The position numbers were made by a program, and so were the translations under genes. Shown here one piece after another: positions 25,650-34,519 of a stretch of DNA of 40,936 bases. The stretch spans positions 1 through 40,936 of the forward strand of contig NZ_NXIF01000021.1 of assembly GCF_002837275.1 (NCBI RefSeq). Reading direction: 5' to 3'. This DNA comes from Malaciobacter halophilus (GTDB taxonomy: Bacteria > Campylobacterota > Campylobacteria > Campylobacterales > Arcobacteraceae). Every line of letters begins with the position of its first letter. Position 1 is the stretch's first letter. A model generated the notes under the pieces. The model made no database searches and was not told the DNA's origin. It was given only the letters and a program-made list of their open reading frames with translations.

Positions 25650-27489
25650 TTTTAATACTTTTTCAAAATTATCTTTTTCTTCAAAACTTTTTTTATCTCT
25701 TATTGTATTAGCTTTAGTTTTATTATCCATTCTTTTTTTGCTCATCATACCAAAAATGGAAAAAGAGCAGTATGAACATGAGATAAAACAAGTAGAGCAA
25801 ACAATTGCTTTAAATACACAACAACTTCATTTAGCAGTTAAATATATTAGAAATGATGGTAAAAAAAATTATGAATTAGTTAGATTAAGGATTGAGTCAA
25901 AACTTGAAAAATTGTCTCGAAAATTAAAGAAATTATCATCTTTTGAACAAGAAATTGCATTAAAAGAGTACTCTAAAAAACTCTCTTGCCAAATAGCTTT
26001 AATAGATAATTCAAATAAATTATCAAAGCATCTAAATAATAAATTAAATAATGATGGGTATATTCAATATAAAAATTCAAATCATAAGGTAAATAGTTGG
26101 AAAAACTATATAAAAAAACATGAAAAGAATTTTTGTCCTTCAATTACTAGTCATATAGTTTATAGTATGGAGTTTGATAAAAATAGCAATTTACTACTTT
26201 CTTGTAATAGTGACTTGTTTTATGACCATGAAAATAATGAAGAAAAAAAGATTAAAAAGTATGTACAAAAGAGTTTTTCATATACTAATCATTTACATAA
26301 AGGGAATACTTTTTTAATGTGGTTAAATGTAAAAGATGCTACAAATAATCCTTTATATAATAAAAACGATAAACCAAAAAACAATAAGTATTGTATTAGT
26401 AAGTTATCTGATGTAAAGAGTATAAATACAGGTACATTAAGTGCAAAAGATATTTTAAGTGCTAGTAATGGCAAGCCTATTACTCATATTTTAAATGGCA
26501 AGAAAGCTTTAACATGGGTTAGAAGTATTAATAATGACCCTGTAAGAAGATTAGTATTTTTAACAACAGTTTATGAAGAAGATTTATATAAGGCAATTGA
26601 TAAGGCCTTTTGGAAGCTTTTTCCTGCTGCAATTATGTCTTTTATCTTTGCAATATTAATTGGATATTTACTCTTTAGAAAGTTTTCAAAAAGCTTAGAT
26701 ACTTTAGTGAATACATCAAAACAAGTACAAAGTGGTAACTTAAAATTTAGGTCAAATATAAAAGGTGAAGATGCAATTGGGCAATTAGGACAAACTTTTG
26801 ATTTGATGCTTGATTCTATGGAAAGCAATATTAAACTTCTTGATTTAAAAGTAGAAGAGAGAACACAAGAGTTAAAAAACTCTTTAGATGAAAAAAATAC
26901 ACTATTAAAAGAGATTCACCATAGGGTAAAAAATAATTTGGCATTTACTATAAGTTTAATAAAACTTCAAAAACGAAAAGTAAGTGATAAAAATACAAAA
27001 GAAGTTCTTACTGATATTCAAGAAAGAGTTTATATTATGGAATTAGTTCATAGAAAACTTTATGAAAGTAAAGATTTAAACAAAATTCCTTTTAAAAAAT
27101 ATATTCATGAACTTATTTGGGATATTAAAAATGCATATCATATTGAATATTTAGATATAAAGCTAAATATTGATGATATATTCTTAGATATTGAGCATGC
27201 ATTACCTTGTGGTTTAATAATCAATGAGTGTTTAACTAATAGTTTAAAATATGCTTTTGAAGAAAAATCATCTCATAACTTTTTTGAAATAACTTTTAAA
27301 AAGCAAGATTTACAATATGTTCTTGAGATTGCTGACAATGGAAAAGGCTTACCAAAAGATTTTGATATTTATAAAAGCAAAAGTTTGGGACTAAGACTTA
27401 TTGTTTCTATTTCACAAAAACAACTACTAGGAAATATAAGTTATAAAAATAGTGGTGGATTAAAATATATAATAAGCTTTGAGATTTAA
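25642..27489 (+). CDS. Membrane sensor histidine kinase, HisKA_2 type with large periplasmic domain
   Basis: 615 residues, TTG start at 25642 inside the response-regulator stop region. Membrane helices at about 15-37 and 326-347 enclose a periplasmic sensor of nearly 290 residues that I cannot assign; it contains four scattered cysteines (in LSCQI, NFCPS, LLSCN, KYCIS). Then HAMP (about 348-400), and the H-box KEIHHRVKNNL with the phospho-His at about 426. This H-box belongs to the HisKA_2 group. The HATPase has N-box NECLTNSLKYAF (about 528) and G-box DNGKGLP (about 565). Signal unknown; adjacency to a haem-type receptor suggests haem, iron or redox. Confidence 0.9.
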   Translation: MTSFNTFSKLSFSSKLFLSLIVLALVLLSILFLLIIPKMEKEQYEHEIKQVEQTIALNTQQLHLAVKYIRNDGKKNYELVRLRIESKLEKLSRKLKKLSSFEQEIALKEYSKKLSCQIALIDNSNKLSKHLNNKLNNDGYIQYKNSNHKVNSWKNYIKKHEKNFCPSITSHIVYSMEFDKNSNLLLSCNSDLFYDHENNEEKKIKKYVQKSFSYTNHLHKGNTFLMWLNVKDATNNPLYNKNDKPKNNKYCISKLSDVKSINTGTLSAKDILSASNGKPITHILNGKKALTWVRSINNDPVRRLVFLTTVYEEDLYKAIDKAFWKLFPAAIMSFIFAILIGYLLFRKFSKSLDTLVNTSKQVQSGNLKFRSNIKGEDAIGQLGQTFDLMLDSMESNIKLLDLKVEERTQELKNSLDEKNTLLKEIHHRVKNNLAFTISLIKLQKRKVSDKNTKEVLTDIQERVYIMELVHRKLYESKDLNKIPFKKYIHELIWDIKNAYHIEYLDIKLNIDDIFLDIEHALPCGLIINECLTNSLKYAFEEKSSHNFFEITFKKQDLQYVLEIADNGKGLPKDFDIYKSKSLGLRLIVSISQKQLLGNISYKNSGGLKYIISFEI

Positions 27490-27518
27490 GTGTTAAGCGC
27501 TATTTTAAAATATAATTG

Positions 27519-27548
27519 ACAGCTAAGAGTTAACTTCTTAGCTGTTTT
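27519..27548 (+). terminator. Terminator after the histidine kinase gene
   Basis: Perfect 10-base arms ACAGCTAAGA (27519-27528) and TCTTAGCTGT (27536-27545), followed by TTT on the plus strand. The right arm lies within the last codons of the convergent TPR gene. Confidence 0.75.
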
Positions 27549-28708
27549 AAAATATTTCTAGCTTTTCTTTTGTGGTAAGGGTTGTTCACTATTTGTTGTA
27601 AAGTTTTGATACTTTGTGATTTATTATCTAGTTCATAATAGCACAAAGCTTTAAGTATCTTTTTTTCTCCATCAAGTTTACTATTTTTTTTAGTTCTCAT
27701 ACTATTTATAATTTTTATGCTTTTTTCATAGTTTTGTTTATTATAGTATAAATTTGCAAGTATCATTTGAAACTTTGCATTTTTTGCAAATTCTGAACTA
27801 GATAGTTTCTTAATAGCTAGGTTAATTTGTTTAGAATTAATATAGCTAGATACAATAATTTCAAATATCTTTTTATCTTCTTTTACCATTTTTTCATCAA
27901 CTGCTTTTGTCAAAAGTTGTGCAGATTTTTTATATACTCCATTTTGTAAAAGAATATTTACAAAGTATAAAATATTATCTTTTTTTGTAAGAATATTGTT
28001 TTTATATGCTAACTCTAAAGTTGAAAGGGATTTTTTTAATTGATTCTCTTGCTGATAAAGAGAGGCTAATTGAACCCAATACTCTTCTTTTGTATTAAAT
28101 AGTTTTACCATCTTTTTCATTACTTTTATAGCATTTTTATAATCTTTTAACTCTACATATGAAGAGTAGTATATTTTATACCAAGACTCTTTAATTTGAT
28201 TGTGTTTATTATTTGAAAAGTAGTTTTGTGAAAACTTGATACTATTCTTATAATCTTTATTATAATAGTAAGCTAAAATAAGGTTTTCATAAATATCTGA
28301 TTTTTTTATAAATTTGCTATTTAAAAGCTCTTTTGATAGATGTATACTTTCTTTATATTTCTCGTTTGAAAGATAGACTTTTGCAAGTGAAAGTTTTACT
28401 TGATGAATACTTTTTTCTTCAAATGCATTTAGTTTAACTATTTTTTCATATGCATCTTCTACTTTATCATATTTACTAGTGCTAATATAAATATTTGCAA
28501 GTGTTTGATAAATAAAAGATTTTTCATATGCATTTTTATCTTTTTTTAACAACTCTTCTAAGATTACCTTAGCTTTAGTAAGTTTATCTTTTTGTATAAA
28601 CTCTTGAGCTTTTGTAAGTGTGTTGTATGTACTTTTTGACATACTATTTTTTGCGTACAATCCACTGCTTAAACAAAGTATCATTACAATTAGTAATTTT
28701 TTAATCAT
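27530..28708 (-). CDS. TPR-repeat protein of the TonB2-type operon
   Basis: 392 residues: signal peptide (about 1-20), then tetratricopeptide-like helical repeats throughout (for example IYISTSKYDKVEDAYEKIVK, ENLILAYYYNKDYKNSIKFS, VQLASLYQQENQLKKSLSTL). Predicted periplasmic. In Vibrio and Shewanella TonB2 loci a TPR protein is also encoded directly after tonB, so this is the expected partner; it is thought to support TonB-dependent transport, but its exact action is not established. Start overlaps the tonB stop as ATGA. Last gene of the operon. Confidence 0.85.
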   Translation of the reverse strand: MIKKLLIVMILCLSSGLYAKNSMSKSTYNTLTKAQEFIQKDKLTKAKVILEELLKKDKNAYEKSFIYQTLANIYISTSKYDKVEDAYEKIVKLNAFEEKSIHQVKLSLAKVYLSNEKYKESIHLSKELLNSKFIKKSDIYENLILAYYYNKDYKNSIKFSQNYFSNNKHNQIKESWYKIYYSSYVELKDYKNAIKVMKKMVKLFNTKEEYWVQLASLYQQENQLKKSLSTLELAYKNNILTKKDNILYFVNILLQNGVYKKSAQLLTKAVDEKMVKEDKKIFEIIVSSYINSKQINLAIKKLSSSEFAKNAKFQMILANLYYNKQNYEKSIKIINSMRTKKNSKLDGEKKILKALCYYELDNKSQSIKTLQQIVNNPYHKRKARNILKQLRS

Positions 28709-29331
28709 CTTGCCAACCTAAAATTAAATGTAATTGTTGCATTTTTAAAAGTTCCAGCAACATCATCTTTTGATGGTTTAAATCTCCATCTTTTCATAGC
28801 TTTTATTGCTGCTCTTTCAAATACACCTTCTGGGTTAGATTTCATAACTTTTACATCTGAAACAAATCCACTTGAATCTATTTTAAATGCAAGTTGTACA
28901 AACCCCTCTTGCCGTCTTATCTTAGCCCTTCTTGGGTATCTAGGATTTACTCTTGTTATTGCTGTTAACATATTTGCATCTATTAAATTTGAACCTAATT
29001 CAATTTGTGCTCCACTAAGAGAGTTAATTGAAGAAATATCTATATTTGGATTAACAGCTAAAGGTTTAATTTTTACATTTTTATCAAGTTGTTTATTTAA
29101 ATTTGTTTTTAATTCAAGTTTTTTAGGTTCTACTTTTTTTACTGGTTCTTTTGGCTTTACTCTTTTCTTTTTTTCAATATGTGTATCTTTTTTGTCTCTT
29201 AAATAAGTTAATTCAATAGGTTCTGATTCTTTTTTTATCATGTCACTTTGTGTTGAAGTCATTTTTTGCATTAGTAAAAACATACCAACAGATATAAAAA
29301 AAGATAAACAAATTGCTATAAAAATTCTCAT
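28705..29331 (-). CDS. tonB: Energy-transducing protein TonB (TonB2-type)
   Basis: 208 residues. N-terminal membrane helix (about 2-22), then a Lys/Pro/Glu-rich periplasmic spanner (KKKRVKPKEPVKKVEPKK, about 53-70), then the C-terminal TonB domain (about 120-208) with ITRVNPRYPRRAKIRRQEG, SSGFVSDVKVMKSNPEGVFE and AIKAMKRWRFKP, all family hallmarks. Known: transmits proton-motive-force energy to the plug of outer-membrane receptors. The short spanner and neighbouring TtpC-like protein put it in the TonB2 group. It serves, by inference, all five receptors in the window. Confidence 0.93.
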   Translation of the reverse strand: MRIFIAICLSFFISVGMFLLMQKMTSTQSDMIKKESEPIELTYLRDKKDTHIEKKKRVKPKEPVKKVEPKKLELKTNLNKQLDKNVKIKPLAVNPNIDISSINSLSGAQIELGSNLIDANMLTAITRVNPRYPRRAKIRRQEGFVQLAFKIDSSGFVSDVKVMKSNPEGVFERAAIKAMKRWRFKPSKDDVAGTFKNATITFNFRLAR

Positions 29332-29332
29332 T

Positions 29333-29737
29333 TTAATTCTTTAATGTTGAGATTGAAATATTTGTAATGCCAGCAAGTCTTACTTGGTCCATAACTTTTA
29401 CTAAAACACCTGTTCTTGCATCTTTATCTGATTGAACTACTACACTATTTTGTGAATTACTAGCTTTTAATCTTTCTATATTTGATCTAATTGCTCTTAT
29501 ATCAACCATTCTTTTGTCAATCCAAATTTCATCATTGTTTTTAATTGCAATTAAAATATTTGCTTGTGCTTTTTGCTGACTTGTTTTTGCACTTGGTCTA
29601 TTTACTTCAACTCCAGCTTCTTTAACAAATGATGTTGTAACAATAAAAAATATAAGCATAATAAACACTACATCAAGCATAGGTGTTAGATTTATTTCTG
29701 TCTCTTCTTTATTTGCTTTGTGGGAAAATCTTCTCAT
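29333..29737 (-). CDS. exbD: Biopolymer transport protein ExbD
   Basis: 134 residues, one membrane helix near the N-terminus, periplasmic C-terminus. The helix PMLDVVFIMLIFFIV carries the conserved aspartate that takes up protons. The preceding EETEINLTP is the ExbD/TolR signature, and GVEVNRPSA begins the periplasmic part. Its ATG shares a base with the exbB stop (TAATG) and one base separates its stop from tonB. Context with tonB and ExbB-type genes makes ExbD, not TolR, the right name. Confidence 0.93.
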   Translation of the reverse strand: MRRFSHKANKEETEINLTPMLDVVFIMLIFFIVTTSFVKEAGVEVNRPSAKTSQQKAQANILIAIKNNDEIWIDKRMVDIRAIRSNIERLKASNSQNSVVVQSDKDARTGVLVKVMDQVRLAGITNISISTLKN

Positions 29738-30255
29738 TATAAAACCTTTGAAATCTCTAAATATAATTTATCTGTGTGATACTTGATTGAAAGCTCTAAT
29801 TTCTTTTCAAATAGTATTCCACTTAGTGCAACTACCATCCCTGCCATTGTTGGGATTGTTGCCATTGAAACACCATTTGCCATAGATTTTACATTGCTTG
29901 TTCCATTTAATGCCATTACATCAAATACTTCAATCATACCTGTTACAGTTCCAAGAAGACCAACAAGTGGGCATACAATAATTAAAGTTTTTATAAAGCT
30001 AAGTCCTGTTTTTAGTTTTATATTTGAGTCTTCAATAATATATTTTTTAATCTCTTCTTTGAACCTTTGATTTATTTTTGAATCTTTTAATTCAGCTATT
30101 AAAGAGTTTTTATACTTTTTGTATTCAAAACTTATATAGATATATCTTTCAAGTAGTAATGCCCATAAAAATAGGGCAATACCAAATACTATGTAAAGTA
30201 CAAAGCCTCCTCTTTCAAAAAAGCCAAATAGATTATCTATGTATATATCAATCAT
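29737..30255 (-). CDS. exbB: Proton-channel protein ExbB
   Basis: 172 residues, three membrane helices (about 18-35, 85-110, 130-150), the size of ExbB2 in Vibrio TonB2 systems. CPLVGLLGTVTGMIEVFDVM and MATIPTMAGMVVALSGILF are the MotA/TolQ/ExbB channel helices. Forms the inner-membrane motor with ExbD and TonB. Its start overlaps the preceding TtpC-like gene by 8 bases. Confidence 0.93.
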   Translation of the reverse strand: MIDIYIDNLFGFFERGGFVLYIVFGIALFLWALLLERYIYISFEYKKYKNSLIAELKDSKINQRFKEEIKKYIIEDSNIKLKTGLSFIKTLIIVCPLVGLLGTVTGMIEVFDVMALNGTSNVKSMANGVSMATIPTMAGMVVALSGILFEKKLELSIKYHTDKLYLEISKVL

Positions 30256-31573
30256 TTTGTTTCAAATTTTTTGCTAACATTCCTATACTTTGCTCTTCTA
30301 AAATAGATACAATTGCTTCAGATTTTGAAGAGATGTATGTATAAGCAAAAAGTAAAGGAATTGCTGTAACTAAACCTAAAACTGTTGTAATTAATGCTGT
30401 TGAAATACCTCCAGCCATTAGTTTTGGGTCACCTGTACCAAATAGAGTAATTGCTTGGAAAGTTGCAATCATACCTGTAACAGTTCCTAATAATCCAAGT
30501 AAAGGTGTAACTGCTGCAAGTAGTTTTACAAAACTTTGACCTTTTTTTATAGTATTTGTCTCTTTTAATATCTCTTCTCCAATTTTTATCTCTAAATCAT
30601 TAATTGAATCATTTATATTTTTATAAAATACCTCTGCAATTTTTCCTAAAGAGTTAGAATTATCATAGTTTGAAATATCTTTTCTTTGTTTTTTTATTTT
30701 TGTATGAATAATATTTAAAATAATCATTTTATATATTGCAAAAATTAAACCAAGTGCACCTAATGTAAGAATAATATATCCTACAATTCCACCTTGGTTG
30801 ATTCTATCCATTAGTGTTGGATTATTTCCAAGCATTGTAAAAAGTGTACCTTTTGTTGGGTCAACCAACACATTTTTTATCTCGTTTGTACTAGCTTCAA
30901 ACTCTTTTGCACTATCTTGATATTTTGATGATGGTTGAACTGATAGTTCAATTAATGCATTCATATCTTTTGAGTAAGCTAGAAAATTACCATTTGAAAA
31001 TGCTGAGAACTGACCAATTCTAGTAACTTCTTGAGTGTTTTTTTGTCCATTGTTTGCAATAACTGTGGCATTATAATTTGCAATATTTCCACTTTGAATA
31101 ATCTCATCTAACATTGTGTGCCAAAATGTTGTAAGCTCATCAATTGTTGGAAGTTTTTTAGAGTTAGAAAATTTAGTAAAAACCTCTTTTTTTTGTGGAA
31201 ATTGTGAAGCTGTAAAACTTCTGTTATAGTTTGTTAAAAAGTCAGCTGATGTTTGTCTTACACTTCCAAACATTTCCCCTAAATCACCAATTTTTATATT
31301 TAATTCTGACTCTTTTTTAGCCAAAATCTTTTCATTGTCTTCAATAATCTTTTTTAATCTTTGTGTTTCTAAATTCTCTTGTTTTAACTCTTTTTTTGTT
31401 TTAATTAAAAGTTCTTTTTGTCTATTTTTGTTATCTATAAAATCTTTTAATCTTTTTTGTTCTTCAATTATCTCTTTATTTGAAGAATCTTTTACATTTT
31501 GTAGTAAGCTATTTAAATCAAGTGCAAAACTTGCATTTACAATAAGTAGTGTTGTTAATATGTATTTAATCAT
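30248..31573 (-). CDS. TtpC-like long MotA/TolQ/ExbB protein
   Basis: 441 residues. Signal peptide, a long periplasmic coiled-coil-rich region (about 20-270, many Lys/Glu/Gln heptads), then an ExbB-like channel module in the C-terminal third: GYIILTLGALGLIFAIYKM, TPLLGLLGTVTGMIATFQAI and STALITTVLGLVTAIPLLF. This is the architecture of TtpC, the fourth essential protein of Vibrio TonB2 complexes, roughly 450 residues there. It starts at the TAATG junction with the DUF3450 gene. It differs from the neighbouring short ExbB by the N-terminal extension. Confidence 0.88.
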   Translation of the reverse strand: MIKYILTTLLIVNASFALDLNSLLQNVKDSSNKEIIEEQKRLKDFIDNKNRQKELLIKTKKELKQENLETQRLKKIIEDNEKILAKKESELNIKIGDLGEMFGSVRQTSADFLTNYNRSFTASQFPQKKEVFTKFSNSKKLPTIDELTTFWHTMLDEIIQSGNIANYNATVIANNGQKNTQEVTRIGQFSAFSNGNFLAYSKDMNALIELSVQPSSKYQDSAKEFEASTNEIKNVLVDPTKGTLFTMLGNNPTLMDRINQGGIVGYIILTLGALGLIFAIYKMIILNIIHTKIKKQRKDISNYDNSNSLGKIAEVFYKNINDSINDLEIKIGEEILKETNTIKKGQSFVKLLAAVTPLLGLLGTVTGMIATFQAITLFGTGDPKLMAGGISTALITTVLGLVTAIPLLFAYTYISSKSEAIVSILEEQSIGMLAKNLKQND

Positions 31574-32319
31574 TATATACCTTTACTTGTTAGAAATGGA
31601 AGATTTAAAAAGTCAACATTTTGATGTTTTTTAGCGATTTTTATACCTTTTCTAATGTTAGATTTTGCATCACTATTATCTATTTTTACCCATGATTTTG
31701 TCTTTTTATTCCAATATCCATACTCTTTTAAGTCTAAACTTTGATAATATAAAGCAGTTCTTCCTAATCTTAAGAAATTATAAGTTTTGTTATCAATTTT
31801 GTCTTGATATGTTTCAATATTATTTGAGTAGTCATACTCAATTTTAAATGCTTCTAATATAATTCTATATTTTTCAGCAGTTTTAATATCTGATTTATTA
31901 AGGCTTTGTTTTAATCTTTGAATTCTATTTGTTCTTTCTTCCAATAAAAATGGAGTATCCATTTGAACTAATTTTTCTAAACTATCAACCATTTTTAGCA
32001 TAAGTGGAAAGATGTTTTTTTGAGTTTTTTCTATATCAACTAATTGTTGGTCAATATCTTTTAACTCTTTTTTTTGTGAATCAAGGATTTTTCTTAATTG
32101 ATTGTTGTAGATTCTGCTATTTTTTAACTCAGCATTTGTGTATTTATATTCACTAAATAACTCTTGAGTTTTTTCATCTAAGTTGTCAATTCTATTTTGA
32201 TAAGATTTAAGTTTAGTATTTGTATTTTCAATAATATTCATTGATTTATCAATTTCATCAGCAATAACTGAAGAAGTAAATAAAATTGAAATAAACAGAA
32301 GTTTTAATACCCAATTCAT
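31573..32319 (-). CDS. DUF3450 periplasmic coiled-coil protein of the TonB2-type operon
   Basis: 248 residues: signal peptide (about 1-20), a coiled coil over residues 25-100 (IDNLDEKTQELFSEYKYTN, ILDSQKKELKDIDQQLVDIE), then a compact domain with LLEERTNRIQRLKQSL and an RTALYYQSLD region. DUF3450 proteins are regularly the first gene of TtpC-ExbB-ExbD-TonB-TPR operons in gammaproteobacteria; the same order here supports the call. Function in the complex is not settled; a periplasmic scaffold is plausible. First gene of the operon, with a Fur-box-like sequence overlapping a minus-strand TATAAT just upstream. Confidence 0.83.
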   Translation of the reverse strand: MNWVLKLLFISILFTSSVIADEIDKSMNIIENTNTKLKSYQNRIDNLDEKTQELFSEYKYTNAELKNSRIYNNQLRKILDSQKKELKDIDQQLVDIEKTQKNIFPLMLKMVDSLEKLVQMDTPFLLEERTNRIQRLKQSLNKSDIKTAEKYRIILEAFKIEYDYSNNIETYQDKIDNKTYNFLRLGRTALYYQSLDLKEYGYWNKKTKSWVKIDNSDAKSNIRKGIKIAKKHQNVDFLNLPFLTSKGI

Positions 32320-32341
32320 TTTTAACCTTTTTATTAATTTT

Positions 32342-32360
32342 GAGAATTATAATCAATAAT
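32342..32360. promoter_or_regulatory. Candidate Fur box over the -10 of the TonB operon
   Basis: GAGAATTATAATCAATAAT matches at 14 of 19 positions and covers a minus-strand TATAAT (32351-32346), 27 bases before the first start codon. That arrangement would block RNA polymerase when iron is plentiful. Confidence 0.45.
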
Positions 32361-32413
32361 GAATAAAATTTAACTTATTTAAATGAAATTCATGATAAGA
32401 AAAACTATATTCA

Positions 32414-32446
32414 AAAGAACAAATAAAGAATTTTTATTTGTTCTTT
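32414..32446 (-). terminator. Terminator after the receptor/PepSY operon
   Basis: 14-base perfect arms starting AAAGAACAAATAAA (32414-32427) and ending at 32446, loop of 5 bases. On the minus strand the stem is followed by TTTTGAA. The right arm contains the stop codon of the 166-residue gene. It separates this operon from the TonB operon. Confidence 0.75.
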
Positions 32447-32934
32447 AGTTCTAAAAGTAGTTTATTAGTATTTTTAATACTAATAAAAATAGTTGCAAAA
32501 AGTAAGACAAATGCTATTATAATACTAATCGTAACAGCATTGCTAGTTGCAATTGTTGCATCTGTTCTACTTCTTTTTCTTGGTTTTTCTTTATTTTCTT
32601 TAGAAGTTTTAACCTCCTTAAATCCTTCAGGAGGAGCAATACCATCTTTAATAACAGTATGCCCTTCTCCTCCATCTAAAACTATTTGATAAGGAATTTT
32701 TGGAATATCAACAGTTAGTTCATTAGAAGCAGGAAGTCTTTTCTCATAAAGAATCTCTTTATTATGTAATGCTTCTAAAATCAATAAAGCACCAGCAGCA
32801 CTTTGACCTGTATTAAATACTCCTTGAACTGTAATCGTTCCATCTTCATTATCCATTACACTTAAAACAAGTGAGTGTGAAAATAAAAATATAGGAGTAA
32901 GTAAAATAATTAAAAAACTAGATATTTTTTTCAT
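32434..32934 (-). CDS. Secreted Ig-like domain protein with C-terminal membrane anchor, unknown
   Basis: 166 residues. Signal peptide (about 1-19), then a beta-rich periplasmic domain of about 70 residues with DNEDGTITVQGVFNTGQSA and EILYEKRLPASNELTVDIP, resembling carboxypeptidase-regulatory/DUF4198-like folds. A very basic linker (KENKEKPRKRSR) follows, and a C-terminal helix (VTISIIIAFVLLFATIFISI). Topology puts the beta domain outside the inner membrane. It overlaps the PepSY gene by 17 bases and is last in the receptor-DUF3649-PepSY operon, so a helper in iron or siderophore handling is likely by context only. The fold resemblance to periplasmic metal-transport accessory domains is an impression, not a match I can verify. 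Confidence 0.7.
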   Translation of the reverse strand: MKKISSFLIILLTPIFLFSHSLVLSVMDNEDGTITVQGVFNTGQSAAGALLILEALHNKEILYEKRLPASNELTVDIPKIPYQIVLDGGEGHTVIKDGIAPPEGFKEVKTSKENKEKPRKRSRTDATIATSNAVTISIIIAFVLLFATIFISIKNTNKLLLELKNK

Positions 32935-34510
32935 TTTTAACCTTTTTATTTAAAATCCAAAATAGCTTAGCTTCGCTTCTATTTGAAGGAAGTTTTTTAG
33001 CAATATAAATTAACATTGCACCAAATAGTATAAGTGAAATATCCACAGCAAGTATATTTCTTAGATTAAAACTAATAAGTTCAAAAAAAGAGAACCCAGA
33101 ATTAATTGAGTGAATAAATGCAGAAAGAATAAAAATTATTCCACCAGAGTATAAAAACTCTTTAGATGCTTCATAAGAATTAATTCTAAAAAAAGACCAA
33201 AAAAGAGTAAAAAGCCAGACATTATAAAAAATACCTTGTTGCCAAACTACTCTATTCTCTAAAGAGAAAGGAAGTAGCCATTGAAGTAAGAAAAGTGTAG
33301 CAGTTGCTGGTATTACACCAATCATACTTGCTAAGCTAAATTTGCCTAGCCAATGATAAAATGTGATTTTTTCATCAAACTTTTTAGCTTTTTTTTCCAA
33401 ATATAACATCATTGCAAAACCAATTGCAATTGCACATAAAGCCATAATAACTGCAACTATAATTCTTGAAAATATATCTATACCAAATAAAAAATGTAAA
33501 AAGAATAGACTCTCAGCTACAAATACAGGCCACACTTTATCCATTACTTTTTGGTTTTTAATCAAATCTTCTGTTGTTGCACTTAAAGTAATTGTTGGTC
33601 GATTAAATATTCCTCCATTTAAAAATGGTTTAAAAGGGTTATATCCTACTATTTCTACTTGTGCTGATTTATCATTCCAGTTTTTTAATCTAATTTGTTT
33701 AAAAGTAAGTTCAGGATTGATTTTTGAAGCTTTTTTTAGTAACTGTTTTATTTCAAGCATTTTAGCTGTTTGGTTTATTTTTTTAATAGGTTTACTCTCT
33801 TCAAAAAGTACTTTTCCTACAACTTCATCAATTGCTTTTGCTTCCCCTTTTGAAACAATCTTTGACATAGGCCCTGAACTAATTAATCCTACATTCATAA
33901 CAGCTCCACTTAAAGTAATAAGTAAAAATGGCAAAAATGCCCAAGTAAATACTTTTACATGTATTTTAGAAAAAACTGCTTGTTGATTTTTCCCTTTATT
34001 TGCAAATTTAAATAAGTATATTAAAATAAGTCCAGTAACAATTAAAAGTAAAGTTCCAACTGCTACAAAGCCAAAAGATAAACGACCTATTAATTTTAAG
34101 GGTTGTCCATAATGAAGCTCATTTAAAAACTCAGCAAGATGGGATTTTTGTTTTGTTTCATCTTCTAATTTTTGTTTTGTTATGGGATTAAAAGCGATTG
34201 GTTTTACAAAGGGGTTTGTAATTATTACAGCAGGGTCATTCATTCTTCCAGGAAGATTAACTAGTATATCATCTTTAGGAAAATTTTCATCTTCTAAAAC
34301 TTTATTTATCATATAATTATAATCAATATTAAAAATATCAGTTGTTTGTATATGTCTTGATGGTTTTTCCCATGTTTTAATATAAGGAAGAAGTATCGCA
34401 AAAATACCAAAAAATATCGCAATATACATAATTATAGAAAAAATCACTCCAGCAGCAATATGAAGTCTAAAAAGTCTTTGTTTAAAAAGTTTTGATTTGT
34501 TCTCTTGCAT
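32918..34510 (-). CDS. PepSY-associated membrane protein, probable ferric-siderophore reductase type
   Basis: 530 residues. PepSY_TM layout: first helix (about 17-45, with RLHIAAGVIFSIIMYIAIFF), a periplasmic PepSY-like domain, a helix pair around 145-170 and 190-215 preceded by LHYGQPLKLIGRL, then a second periplasmic segment and four or five more C-terminal helices (about 325-500). Conserved histidines and HFLFGID near the helices fit haem-binding reductases such as FoxB/FegB/PiuB relatives. Known: several reduce ferric siderophores at the inner membrane. Operon: hydroxamate-type receptor, DUF3649, this gene, Ig-like protein. Confidence 0.82.
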   Translation of the reverse strand: MQENKSKLFKQRLFRLHIAAGVIFSIIMYIAIFFGIFAILLPYIKTWEKPSRHIQTTDIFNIDYNYMINKVLEDENFPKDDILVNLPGRMNDPAVIITNPFVKPIAFNPITKQKLEDETKQKSHLAEFLNELHYGQPLKLIGRLSFGFVAVGTLLLIVTGLILIYLFKFANKGKNQQAVFSKIHVKVFTWAFLPFLLITLSGAVMNVGLISSGPMSKIVSKGEAKAIDEVVGKVLFEESKPIKKINQTAKMLEIKQLLKKASKINPELTFKQIRLKNWNDKSAQVEIVGYNPFKPFLNGGIFNRPTITLSATTEDLIKNQKVMDKVWPVFVAESLFFLHFLFGIDIFSRIIVAVIMALCAIAIGFAMMLYLEKKAKKFDEKITFYHWLGKFSLASMIGVIPATATLFLLQWLLPFSLENRVVWQQGIFYNVWLFTLFWSFFRINSYEASKEFLYSGGIIFILSAFIHSINSGFSFFELISFNLRNILAVDISLILFGAMLIYIAKKLPSNRSEAKLFWILNKKVKNEKNI

Positions 34511-34519
34511 ATAAAATCC

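Noticed and set aside
33363-33986. 207-codon open frame on the plus strand
   Set aside because: It lies wholly antisense to the PepSY gene, has no ribosome-binding site and is lysine/isoleucine/serine-rich in the way reversed membrane-protein codons are; a shadow.
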